Shown in pieces: positions 33,801 through 41,497 of a stretch of DNA of 64,000 nt. The translations under genes were made by a program, and so were the position numbers. The notes under the pieces were generated by a model. It saw nothing but the letters and a program-made list of their open reading frames with translations. It did no database searches and was not told the DNA's origin. The stretch spans positions 1-64,000 of the forward strand of contig NZ_JAHHZO010000020.1 of the NCBI RefSeq assembly GCF_018760785.1, read 5' to 3'. Position 1 is the stretch's first letter. The number at the start of each line of letters is the position of its first letter. This DNA is from Rhizobium sp. CSW-27. Its GTDB lineage: Bacteria; Pseudomonadota; Alphaproteobacteria; Rhizobiales; Rhizobiaceae.

Positions 33801-34413
33801 GTGCTTCCAGCAGAGCCTCTTCTCTACCCCGTGTTTCCCAAGGCTTCTCTGATAGTTCGAGGAATGCCGCCTTGAATGCATCCAGTTGCCCGCGCTCATC
33901 CAGTTGCCGCTCGAACTGCGCAATGTGCGGCTGCTTGCCGTAATAGCCGCACATTTCATCGAACACCTTCTGAAATACGGCCAGCAGTGCATCGACATCC
34001 GTCTTCGAAATAACATCCGCCTTCTGGTCGATGTTGAAGAGGATCGATTTGGATGGAATAGACACGGCCTTACGCAACGCGCCGCCCAGCATCGGACTGC
34101 TCTTTACCTCTTCCTTCTGCGAGAAGATGTCGAATGCTTTGATGCCGTCGACTTCGCGGTTCTCCAACAGCAGGGCGAGCATCTTGAGAAGGTGTGACTT
34201 ACCAGAGCCGAAGAAGCCCGAAATCCAGACACCGTTGGCGGTGCTATAATTGTTATAGGCCTCAAGAAACTGTTCGAGTCGCTGCCCGATTTCCCCCGTT
34301 ATGACATATTCGTCTAGCTCCACTCTCAGGCTCGCTTCGTCATCGGCCTTAATGACGCCGTCGATTGAGCGAGTAATATCGTTCTGAAAAATTTCGCGCA
34401 TCGCGATCGTCAT
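30886..34413 (-). CDS. brxC: BREX P-loop ATPase BrxC
   Basis: 1175 residues, typical for BrxC/PglY-like ATPases. Walker A is GFFGSGKSHLLKMLALL (66-82) and FFVDEVGQYIAD gives a Walker B-like strand near residue 270. Long helical stretches fill the rest, and the C-terminus includes a Pro-rich linker (APPPVAPPKPETPG). BrxC is essential for BREX restriction and probably acts with BrxB and PglZ. It follows brxB after a few nt and overlaps pglX. Confidence 0.93.
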   Translation of the reverse strand: MTIAMREIFQNDITRSIDGVIKADDEASLRVELDEYVITGEIGQRLEQFLEAYNNYSTANGVWISGFFGSGKSHLLKMLALLLENREVDGIKAFDIFSQKEEVKSSPMLGGALRKAVSIPSKSILFNIDQKADVISKTDVDALLAVFQKVFDEMCGYYGKQPHIAQFERQLDERGQLDAFKAAFLELSEKPWETRGREEALLEARNIAAAFARATGTDAADAKDILTQYRKDTRVSIEDFANTVKAWIDRQAPKFRLNFFVDEVGQYIADNVKLMTNLQTIAESLNTKCKGQAWIIVTAQQALTDVVGDMTVRQENDFSKIQARFSNRMPLNSADVAEVIQKRLLSKTKEAEIKLGNLHDKEAGNLRTLFDFADGSIPLKNYRDRTHFIDSYPFPPYQYTLFQMAITSLSEHNAFEGKHSSVGERSMLGVFQEVAKALKDMEVGGLATFDRMFDGIQSVLKSSVQQSIQIATKHLDDAFALRVLKALFLVKYVKGFRATIRNISILLLSEFDADQAEQRRKIEEALARLERETYIQRNGDVYEFLTNEEKDVEAEIKALDVDPAEITKALEELAFDTILRHRKIKHVTTGYEYAFSRKLDDHLLGREYELSINIISPEGDDVSAPETVRMRNLGREELAVVLQPDVRFMRDLRLYRQTDKYIRQSRTGSPQPGRDRIILEKGEQNSRRAKDLEVRLRKLVADARLFVRGDELDIGGDEPQERIVKAFQSLVDKVYVNLPMLRGVTYQETHIAQVASLASDLLGDTGLKEEEQEVLNHIQAQSRNGVKVSVKSLTERFGAKPYGWPTVATLCLTASLVAKGKCEARSDGSPLEGANLARALNNSHMLANILLTPQLEFSASQIRAAKDLYRELFGQPADGSDARTLGGEWAESARKLADELNLLLARKQNYPFLAALEPMRDLIAEMAGKPPVWYITEPLKQEDALLNAKEDILDKIRSFMAGAQREIYDDVRKFLQSQQANIGYVDVNAGEKLEVALNDPHSYKGNVIQSLKADLYALKDKVELEVLKERKAVVAAVDECAEKIVWTTEFQVLDAEHQEKIRYSIETHKAGLDSVHMIPILRDRANGARTSLMQQILAEIARMAPPPVAPPKPETPGMGERPVQSIKPPTYINASQIKVAYPRPYLAEESDVEQYVNELRKTLLAEIAAGKKVIV

Positions 34414-34416
34414 GGA

Positions 34417-35019
34417 TCAGACCTCGTAATTCAAGATATTGAAAGCTCTGTAGTACTTGTCGTCGTGAAGGCAGCCGAAGAGGTCGAGAGACGCCCCTGT
34501 GGCAAGCGCGTGGGTGTAGCTTCCGGGAAAGAACAAAACGGTGGGCTTGTCCTTCGCCGTGCTCTGAAGATTGTTCAGGACGTTGTGCGACCGAATATAC
34601 GGATACACCTCACCGACGCCGGACAGGAAGATAACGTCGTGTGTTGTGGATGAGATCGCTTCGGCGATCTTCGGGATCAGATTCGCCTGAGGATCCAGAA
34701 CCGACTGGAGCAACTCCCGTAGTTCGCCCTTATCCGTCTCTGGCTCGATTTCGAGAACCTGCTCAAGTATCCCTCGCTCTGTCAGAATTTCGAGTGACAG
34801 ATCGTACAGACTGAGGTCCAGTATGGTCACTCCAGCGTGACTGATCCGCGCTATCAGATTTCGTCGGTCCTCAATCACCGAAAGTCCTTCCTTGGCATCA
34901 TACGGATAGATGAAGAAGGGCACCTCGTTGCCAAGGCCTTGCTTGGTCAAAAACCTCTGACTTGTAATGACTTTAAATAGATGCTCCGAACGGGCTTTGC
35001 GACTTGCGACCATACTCAT
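34417..35019 (-). CDS. brxB: BREX protein BrxB (DUF1788)
   Basis: 200 residues. The sequence runs from a basic start to EVPFFIYPYDAKEGLSVIEDRRNLI, then DVIFLSGVGEVYPYIRSHNVLNNLQ, VLFFPGSYTHA and DDKYYRAFNILNYEV; these are conserved blocks of DUF1788. BrxB is a core type 1 BREX component that interacts with PglZ and BrxC. The start overlaps the brxA stop by 4 nt. Confidence 0.93.
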   Translation of the reverse strand: MSMVASRKARSEHLFKVITSQRFLTKQGLGNEVPFFIYPYDAKEGLSVIEDRRNLIARISHAGVTILDLSLYDLSLEILTERGILEQVLEIEPETDKGELRELLQSVLDPQANLIPKIAEAISSTTHDVIFLSGVGEVYPYIRSHNVLNNLQSTAKDKPTVLFFPGSYTHALATGASLDLFGCLHDDKYYRAFNILNYEV

Positions 35020-35639
35020 GCGCGCGCTCCGTCAAAGTTAAATCCGGGGAAGAATTCTAGATCTGAAGCGCTGTGCTCATTCAAAATGGCAAGGAGCGGT
35101 GCAGAGATCCGGGTCGCCCGTATCTCGTTCTTTTGTGAGATGATGTCAGCTTCTCGCATAATTCTGAAAAGCACCTGCCTCAACTTGGCGCTCGTGGCCG
35201 GGCGAATCTTCGCAAGACCCTCGTTCCACTCTGCCTTACTCGCCAGATAAGAGTCGAAACTTTCGAGCGGCAAGTCAGTTTTGAAGGACGCAAACCGTTC
35301 CCTCACTACCTCAGTCGCAAATTCACCGATGAATCGGTATTCCCGGCACACCGCCAGCCACAACAATGCCTGCTGGTTCGCTCGCTCTCTCGTTTGGCTA
35401 AAAAACTGCAACTCTGCGTTCGTAAGCTTGGAAAGTCTGCTTACAATCTCACGGAGTGCGCGAATCCGAGATGCTGCTTTAGGCAAAGAGGTAACCCCCT
35501 TCTCAAGCGCAACCTTTCGCGTCAGAGGCCAGTCTCCTAGCGAGAAATAAATGTCAGAAATTTCTAAGCTTTCATTTATAAACAAGCCTCCAGTGACAAA
35601 GGACATCTTGTATGGCTCGCCTAATTTAGAAGGTTGCAT
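35016..35639 (-). CDS. brxA: BREX protein BrxA (DUF1819)
   Basis: 207 residues, the usual length of this NusB-like, DNA-binding small helical protein. Recognisable parts are KMSFVTGGLFINESLEIS near the start, an ALLWLAVCREYRFIGEF segment, and the closing RISAPLLAILNEHSASDLEFFPG. It is the first structural gene of the BREX operon, 153 nt downstream of the WYL regulator. The local sequence is AT-richer than the plasmid backbone. Confidence 0.92.
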   Translation of the reverse strand: MQPSKLGEPYKMSFVTGGLFINESLEISDIYFSLGDWPLTRKVALEKGVTSLPKAASRIRALREIVSRLSKLTNAELQFFSQTRERANQQALLWLAVCREYRFIGEFATEVVRERFASFKTDLPLESFDSYLASKAEWNEGLAKIRPATSAKLRQVLFRIMREADIISQKNEIRATRISAPLLAILNEHSASDLEFFPGFNFDGARA

Positions 35640-35792
35640 GCAATAGGTTCCGGCATTTGACGCTATACAATTTCCGCCGCGGATGACCGCGCGAGGGTTT
35701 TTGAAGGGTTTTCCGAATCAGATTGGCCCAATTTTGGAAGCGCTTTCCCGATAGTCATTGTTGAAAAAGAAAAGCCAAAAAGCTTCCAGAAT

Positions 35793-36689
35793 TTAGGATG
35801 AATCATTCTGGAAGAATTCAGCGTACTTCAGAGCTTTTTGCACACTGCCATAGTCAGAAACAACTATATGTTGCCTGCGGGCAGGTTCTTGTGATGCATC
35901 AACAAGCAGTCCGAGCCTCCGGAGAACGTAGAAGAGCATGGCATAGCGTACCGGCAGAGTGCATTTGCCGTCGGTCATTCCATAGTCCTTTGCTACAACA
36001 ATTTGCTGGCTGGGCGTGAGATGTGGATGGGGTACGATCTCTAGGTTGAAGTGTTCATGCCACAACTCATCATTAATCCCTTCCTCACCAGGCTCTCCAG
36101 GTGCCCGCGCTTCTAGCGATCGCGGCAGTAGGAAATCCTTGAACTTGCGGTCGATATGGCAGAACGCGCGCGCGTGCCAGCGGAAGCCGTCATAGCCAAA
36201 GGCATGAGGCGTGATGCGGCGCCAGACCGGGTCCGGCCGCTGCTTGCTCATGGACTGATAGAGAATCTCGATTGACCCGCCTTCGCGCACAGCTTTCAGC
36301 ACTGCGCGCAGAACATCGGTGCTGATATCGCGCTTGGGCGTAAGGGCAATGTCGGTCTGCGGCGGATGGGCAATCCATGACTCGACCGGAGCGGATAATC
36401 CTTCGCCGAGGGAGCGCAGCCGCGAAAGATATGCGTCCGGGTCAGGCTTCAGAAAACGAGGCTCAAATCCTCTAGCGGCGACATATCGTTTGGCACGCTT
36501 ATCATAGTCGACATTCCCCGGAGCACGCTCCTGATAGAGCGAGAGATCCTTTGAGGCCTGCGGCACGGACACACCGAACACATTGATGATGTCGGATCTA
36601 TTTACCCCACCCTCCCAGAAAAGCCGGAACTCGATGAACTCGAGCCGCTGCTCTACACCCCACCTGATGCCCGGGTTTTCATCATTCAT
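35793..36689 (-). CDS. brxR: WYL-domain transcriptional regulator (BrxR-like)
   Basis: 298 residues. Winged-helix N-terminus (RLEFIEFRLFWEGGVNRSDIINVFGVSVPQASKDLSLYQE), then a WYL-type ligand-sensing domain (SIEILYQSMSKQRPDPVWRRITPHAFGYDGFRWHARAFCH) and a C-terminal dimerisation part. BrxR proteins repress BREX operons and the related CapW repressors control CBASS; the WYL pocket is thought to sense a nucleic-acid or nucleotide signal of infection. Here it stands between the BREX operon and a divergent operon with E2-E1-JAB and patatin genes, so it could control both. A palindromic operator candidate lies 21 nt upstream of its ATG. Confidence 0.88.
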   Translation of the reverse strand: MNDENPGIRWGVEQRLEFIEFRLFWEGGVNRSDIINVFGVSVPQASKDLSLYQERAPGNVDYDKRAKRYVAARGFEPRFLKPDPDAYLSRLRSLGEGLSAPVESWIAHPPQTDIALTPKRDISTDVLRAVLKAVREGGSIEILYQSMSKQRPDPVWRRITPHAFGYDGFRWHARAFCHIDRKFKDFLLPRSLEARAPGEPGEEGINDELWHEHFNLEIVPHPHLTPSQQIVVAKDYGMTDGKCTLPVRYAMLFYVLRRLGLLVDASQEPARRQHIVVSDYGSVQKALKYAEFFQNDSS

Positions 36690-36709
36690 AACGGCTCCTT
36701 TTAAAAGGG

Positions 36710-36751
36710 TATAGAAACTATATTGACATCAAAAGTAGATGCGTATAGTTT
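36710..36751. promoter_or_regulatory. divergent promoter with palindromic operator candidates
   Basis: TATAGAAACTATA (36710-36722) is a perfect palindrome with a 3-nt centre. AAACTATA (36715-36722) is also mirrored by TATAGTTT (36744-36751). TTGACA at 36723-36728 begins right after the first palindrome, and TATAGT (36744-36749, 15-bp spacing) or TAGTTT (17-bp) can serve as -10 for the plus-strand operon. A dimeric WYL repressor on these repeats would cover the promoter. Confidence 0.65.
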
Positions 36752-36870
36752 ATTATCTCATCAGCAGCCCGTGGTCAACGTAATTCGGTGCATTCCGCCC
36801 CGTGATCGCTGGGCCTGCCGTGACTAACACCGAACACTCCCGGCAGCGCTGCGGACCACAGGAGCAAGAT

Positions 36871-38004
36871 ATGACTGCAAAACTGACCTTCCACCCGCTC
36901 GGCAATGCCGACTGTACCCGCATAGATTTTGCCGACGGCAAGAAGATGCTGGTCGACTATGCCGATATGCGGAACGACACCGACCCCTACGACAAGCGGA
37001 TCGACCTTCCCGCCGAACTGAAGGCGGACTTGCGCGCAGCCGGGCGGGACAAATACGATGTCGTCTGCTTCACCCATCTCGATGACGATCATTGCTGCGG
37101 CGCAGGCGATTTTTTTCACCTCGAACACGCCGCGAAATATCAGGGCGAGGGCCGTATCAAGATCAAGGAGCTGTGGGTTCCGGCCGCCGCCATCCTGGAA
37201 GATGGCTGCGAGGACAGCGCGCGAATCATCAGGCAGGAAGCCCGCCACCGCCTGCGGCAGGGCTACGGCATCCGTGTCTTTTCCCGTCCGAAGAAGCTGG
37301 CGGACTGGCTGGCGAAGCAGGGCTTGTCGCTGGAATCGCGGGCGCATCTCATCACCGACGCAGGCCAGTATGTTCCCGGCTTCTCGAAGTTCGGCACTGA
37401 GCAGGCGGAGTTCTTCATTCACAGCCCCTTCGGCTGGCGTCAGAATGAGAACGGCATCGTTGACCGCAATCAGGACAGCGTGGTCTTCCAGGCCACGTTC
37501 CTCGAAGGCGGCCGGGAGACATACGCCCTCTTCATGTCCGATATCCACGCCGACTCCATCGACCAGATCGTGAAGACGACCCAGTGGCACGGAAACGACG
37601 ACCGCCTGCTGTGGGACATCTTCAAGGTTCCCCACCACTGTTCGTACACGGCGATTGGCTGGGTGAAAGGCGAAGACGAAACCGAGCCCACCGAACAGGT
37701 TGAATGGCTCTGCGAGACGCAGGGCCGTGAGCGCCACATCATGGTCTCCACCAGCAAGCCCATGCCTCTCAAGGGGACGGCGGAAGACGCGGACGTCCAG
37801 CCGCCCCACCGTCAGGCCGGCAACTACTATAAGGGGGTCGCGCGCCGCGCCGACGGCTCATTCAAGGTGACGATGGAATCCCCTTCGACGTCACGGCCCA
37901 AGCCCCTCAGCATCGAGGTGACGAGCCGGGGCGCGCAACTCCTCACCGTCTCGGCCGTGGCCGGCGCGGCCAGCATCATCTCGACGCCGGCACGGGCAGG
38001 CTAA
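36871..38004 (+). CDS. ComEC-like metallo-beta-lactamase-fold hydrolase
   Basis: 377 residues, soluble, no signal peptide. Starts MTAKLTFHPLGNADCTRIDF, a typical first MBL strand. The metal motif is FTHLDDDHCCGAG (about 68-74), with Asp in place of the second His as in ComEC-type domains; ALFMSDIHADS supplies the next Asp and FKVPHHCSY (about 251) the last His. ComEC-type domains are linked to nucleic-acid cleavage, so a phosphodiester substrate is likely. AGGAGC lies 7-8 nt before the ATG. It is the first of four genes in an operon with an E2-E1-JAB fusion; MBL proteins have been noted beside such modules in surveys of prokaryotic ubiquitin-like systems. Its exact role is unknown. Confidence 0.8.
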   Translation: MTAKLTFHPLGNADCTRIDFADGKKMLVDYADMRNDTDPYDKRIDLPAELKADLRAAGRDKYDVVCFTHLDDDHCCGAGDFFHLEHAAKYQGEGRIKIKELWVPAAAILEDGCEDSARIIRQEARHRLRQGYGIRVFSRPKKLADWLAKQGLSLESRAHLITDAGQYVPGFSKFGTEQAEFFIHSPFGWRQNENGIVDRNQDSVVFQATFLEGGRETYALFMSDIHADSIDQIVKTTQWHGNDDRLLWDIFKVPHHCSYTAIGWVKGEDETEPTEQVEWLCETQGRERHIMVSTSKPMPLKGTAEDADVQPPHRQAGNYYKGVARRADGSFKVTMESPSTSRPKPLSIEVTSRGAQLLTVSAVAGAASIISTPARAG

Positions 38005-38006
38005 GA

Positions 38007-40280
38007 ATGGTGGTGGCGCTGCATCCGTGGTGGGCGGGTTTCGGACCGCCGGTTGAATCCGAACAGGTCGCGCCCGATGTTGCGCGCGCGATGCTGGCCT
38101 ATGTCGCGTCCGGCCTTGCGCCGGCCGTGACCTTAGTTGAAGCGCGGCAGTCCGGCGACGGAGCTCTCGTGGCGCTCCATCTCGATATCGAGGTGGAGCG
38201 GCCGCAGGATCTGGCCGCGCCCATTCGCAGCGTGGAACCGGTGGCGCTTGTCTTCGGAACGCGCGGCGAGCAGCCCGCAGTCCTCGCCCTGCGGGCAGAT
38301 TTTCCTGAAACCATGCATCAGAACTGGACGCCGGACGACAAGCCGCGTGCGCTGTGCATTGACGACCGTCCGTGGGCGGAGGCGCAGCTCACCTCCACGC
38401 CCGCCGACTTTATCCGTCGCATCCAACTCTGGCTCGCGAAAGCCGCCCGCGGTGAGCTTCACGATACGGCGCAACCGCTGGAACCCCTGTTCTTTCGCAA
38501 CCCGGCGACGATCATTATCCCGACCGCCGCCCTGAAGCAGTCTGATAAGCCCGCCGAACTGGTCGGCCATGTCCGCAGCGAACAAGCGGCGATCATCGTC
38601 ACCGAGTTTGTCGGGCAGGGTGCGAACAATTACGCCCCGCAGTTCGTGGTCGTCCCCTTGCGCGCAGCCCCCCAAGGAATGCGGCGCCTCCAGCGCGCGC
38701 CGCAGACGCTTGACGCGCTCGCGCAGCAACTGCAGGAGTGCGGCATTGACCTGGGCGCGGAACTGCGCGCCCGCGTCATTGAATGGAAAGGTGTCGACTC
38801 AGCAGCCATCCGGCGTCTCCACGCCCGCATCGCGCTCGTCATCGCCTTCCCGGTCGCAGGTGCGGATGGCCGGCAGGCAGACGACCTGCGCGCCTTCATT
38901 ACTCACGACACTGCCGGGGATGTCGGCGTCGCGCTGGGGATCCTTGGCCGGAACGAGAGCGACATTGGGTCTGGCGGCGGCTATGTCCAGATGGTCGGCA
39001 TGGCCGCCGGCACGACCATCCCCCACCTCGCCATCGAACCCGCCGACGTCCATCTGGGTTTCAACCGCGTGGCTGGCGCCACTATCAGCGGGCAGACCCA
39101 GCCCGACACACGCCGCTGCGTGCTCATCGGCGCAGGGTCTCTGGGGTCGCAGTTGGCCATCAACCTCGCGCGCGAAGGCCGGTTTCAGTGGACGATCATC
39201 GATAACGACCACCTGATGCCTCACAACCTTGCCCGTCACGCCCTGCATCCGATTGATGTCGGCCGCCCGAAGGTTATCGGCTTGGCGCATCGCATCCATG
39301 CCTTGCTGGACGAGTCCGTCACCTTTTTCGAGGCCGACTTCCTCCATCCCCCGGCTGAACTATCGCCAAAGATAGACGAGGCGATTGGCAGCGCGGACTT
39401 GATTATCGACGCCTCCGCGTCCGTCGCCGTTTCACGCCGGCTGGCGAACTTGCCGCGCCCAGGTGCGCGGCGCCTCTCTGTCTTCTTCAACCCCGCGGGG
39501 ACAGCGGTGGTGCTTCTCGCGGAAGGACGCGATTCTTCGCCCACCCTGCATGACCTCGAAGCGCAATACCACCGGTTGATCCAGACTACCTCTGCGCTGG
39601 CGCAACACCTGCAGGCGGAAAACGGCGTGCGCTATAGCGGCTCCTGCCGCGCCGCAACCAACCGCATTTCCGCCAGCCGGGCAGCGCAGATGAGCGCGAC
39701 TGCGTCGCAGGCCATCGTCGACGCGCTCGCCAGCGATAAGGCGACGGTGCGCGTCTGGACCCTTGCCGCTGACCACAGCGTCACCCTGGCGGAAGCAGCG
39801 GTACAGCCGGTGCAGAAAATCGCGCTTGGCGATTGGACCGTTACCTATGACGAGGGCCTTGCTGCGCAAATTGCGGCGCTGCGCTCAGAACGCCTGCCGC
39901 ATGAAACCGGCGGCGTGCTGCTCGGTATAACCGACACCAGCCGCCGTTCTGTTCACATCGTCACGGCCCTCCCGGCACCACAGGACAGCACCGGCAGCGT
40001 CACCGCCTTTGAGCGCGGCGTCTCCGGCCTTGCCGCCGCCGTCAAGGACGCGGCGGAGCGCTCCCTGCATCAGGTCCGCTATGTCGGCGAATGGCACTCC
40101 CACCCGCGCGGCTCTTCGACAAGACCGAGCACCACCGACATCCGCCAGTTGTGCTGGCTGACGCAGGAGCTGGAAAGCGAGGGCGTTCCTGCTTTGATGG
40201 CCATTGCCGGCGACAATGATCAGTTGACCGTCCTGCTCGCCAGTACGCTGACGGTCATGGCCAGGCAAGCCTGCTCATGA
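38007..40280 (+). CDS. E2-E1-JAB triple-domain fusion (ubiquitin-like conjugation/deconjugation)
   Basis: 757 residues. Residues ~75-155 look like an E2 fold: VLALRADFPETM, then the putative catalytic Cys117 in PRALCIDDRPW, then FIRRIQLWLAKAARGELH. Residues ~365-590 form a ThiF/E1 domain: VLIGAGSLGSQLAINLA for ATP binding, IIDNDHLMPHNLARHAL, and Cys~545 in YSGSCRAATNR. Residues ~620-755 form a JAB/JAMM isopeptidase: HETGGVLLG and GEWHSHPRGSSTRPSTTD (HxH-x10-D). In type II CBASS the E2-E1 (Cap2) and JAB (Cap3) are separate proteins that act on the CD-NTase; here they are fused and no CD-NTase is present. Starts 2 nt after the MBL stop. The conjugated partner is unknown. Confidence 0.85.
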   Translation: MVVALHPWWAGFGPPVESEQVAPDVARAMLAYVASGLAPAVTLVEARQSGDGALVALHLDIEVERPQDLAAPIRSVEPVALVFGTRGEQPAVLALRADFPETMHQNWTPDDKPRALCIDDRPWAEAQLTSTPADFIRRIQLWLAKAARGELHDTAQPLEPLFFRNPATIIIPTAALKQSDKPAELVGHVRSEQAAIIVTEFVGQGANNYAPQFVVVPLRAAPQGMRRLQRAPQTLDALAQQLQECGIDLGAELRARVIEWKGVDSAAIRRLHARIALVIAFPVAGADGRQADDLRAFITHDTAGDVGVALGILGRNESDIGSGGGYVQMVGMAAGTTIPHLAIEPADVHLGFNRVAGATISGQTQPDTRRCVLIGAGSLGSQLAINLAREGRFQWTIIDNDHLMPHNLARHALHPIDVGRPKVIGLAHRIHALLDESVTFFEADFLHPPAELSPKIDEAIGSADLIIDASASVAVSRRLANLPRPGARRLSVFFNPAGTAVVLLAEGRDSSPTLHDLEAQYHRLIQTTSALAQHLQAENGVRYSGSCRAATNRISASRAAQMSATASQAIVDALASDKATVRVWTLAADHSVTLAEAAVQPVQKIALGDWTVTYDEGLAAQIAALRSERLPHETGGVLLGITDTSRRSVHIVTALPAPQDSTGSVTAFERGVSGLAAAVKDAAERSLHQVRYVGEWHSHPRGSSTRPSTTDIRQLCWLTQELESEGVPALMAIAGDNDQLTVLLASTLTVMARQACS

Positions 40281-41497
40281 CCAATCCGCTGATCGCCGAA
40301 GACATCCAGAGCCTCTTTGCCGCCGCCGGCGCGCAGGGTGATTTTATCCAGGCGCGCAAGCTCGAAGACACGATTGGTCTGTGTCTTTCCGGCGGCGGTT
40401 ATCGCGCCATGATTTATCATGTCGGTGCCATTATCCGCCTGAATGAACTTGGCTTCCTGCAGCGCATCTCCGAGATCGCGAGCGTTTCCGGCGGGTCGAT
40501 TACCGCCGGGCTCCTCGCGCTGCGGTGGCAGAGCCTGCGCTTCGACGAGCGAGGCCGCGCCAACAATCTCGATGAGGTGTTTGTCGCGCCACTGCTGCGC
40601 TTCGCCGGAAAAGGAATAGACATCCGGGCCATTCTCTACGGCCTCATCCCGGGATGCAGCGCCGCCGACAGCCTGGTCCGTGCCTATGATCGCCACCTGT
40701 TCGCGGGCGCCTGCCTGCAGGATATCACGGATTTCCCGCGCTTTACCTTTATGTCCACCAACCTCCAGACTGGCAGCGGCTGGCGCTTCGCCAAAGGCTA
40801 TGCCGCCGACTACCGCGTCGGGCTCATCGACAGGCCTGTCATCCCGCTGGCAAGGGTTGTGGCGGCCTCGTCAGCCTTCCCGCCGTTTCTTTCTCCCGTC
40901 CGCATCGACCTTTCGCGCGAGGCCGTGCAGGCGACAGCGGGCGCGGACCTGCATCGCGAGCCATTTATCTCTACGGCGGTCCTGTCCGACGGGGGCGTCT
41001 ACGACAATCTTGGTCTTGAGCGCATATGGAAGCGCTGCCGGACAATTCTCGTCAGCAACGCCGGCCGCACGATACCCGAAGTCGGCCATCCGACCGGACG
41101 CTGGGTCGGACAGATGTTCCGCACGCTGAGCCTGATTCAGCAGCAGGCCGAGCATTCTAGGCGCCGCCTACTGTTCGGCATGGCCAATCAGGGACAGCGC
41201 CAGGTCGCATATTGGAGCATAGACACGGCATTATCTCAATATGGACTCCTAGACGCGCTGCCCCTGTCTTCAAGTGATGTGGAAGCGGTAGCGCGGCTGC
41301 GCACGCGTTTGAATCACTTTTCGGTTGCAGAGCGGCAGTTACTCCTTAGAGCTGGCTACGCTGGAGCTGATGCGTCACTTAGAGCACGTGGGTTAGCTCG
41401 CAACAAGCCCGCGGCTAGTTTCGATTTCATGTCCTCAATTGCAGTCCAGAACTTCGCTGAACCTAATGGGAATGGCCAACTTGGATCTTCTATGTAG
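40277..41497 (+). CDS. patatin-like phospholipase
   Basis: 406 residues. The oxyanion loop is LSGGGYRAM (about 37-44), the nucleophile Ser is in ASVSGGSITAG (about 69-79), and the catalytic Asp in DGGVYDNLG (about 237), so the dyad is intact. No signal peptide. Patatin phospholipases are membrane-attacking effectors in CBASS (CapV) and other abortive systems, which fits the neighbouring E2-E1-JAB gene (4-nt ATGA overlap). A rejected alternative is a housekeeping lipase; operon context argues against it. From about 41140 to the 3' end the codon use becomes AT-richer, like the next gene, hinting at a mosaic junction inside this gene. Confidence 0.88.
   Translation: MTNPLIAEDIQSLFAAAGAQGDFIQARKLEDTIGLCLSGGGYRAMIYHVGAIIRLNELGFLQRISEIASVSGGSITAGLLALRWQSLRFDERGRANNLDEVFVAPLLRFAGKGIDIRAILYGLIPGCSAADSLVRAYDRHLFAGACLQDITDFPRFTFMSTNLQTGSGWRFAKGYAADYRVGLIDRPVIPLARVVAASSAFPPFLSPVRIDLSREAVQATAGADLHREPFISTAVLSDGGVYDNLGLERIWKRCRTILVSNAGRTIPEVGHPTGRWVGQMFRTLSLIQQQAEHSRRRLLFGMANQGQRQVAYWSIDTALSQYGLLDALPLSSSDVEAVARLRTRLNHFSVAERQLLLRAGYAGADASLRARGLARNKPAASFDFMSSIAVQNFAEPNGNGQLGSSM

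Noticed and set aside
22788..36689. Possible broken BREX operon
   Set aside because: All six core genes are present, full length and in canonical order with overlaps; no stop or frameshift was seen.
36775..37809. Long open frame on the minus strand opposite the metallo-beta-lactamase gene
   Set aside because: It is the mirror of a GC-rich coding frame; the plus-strand protein has the full MBL metal motif and a good ribosome site.
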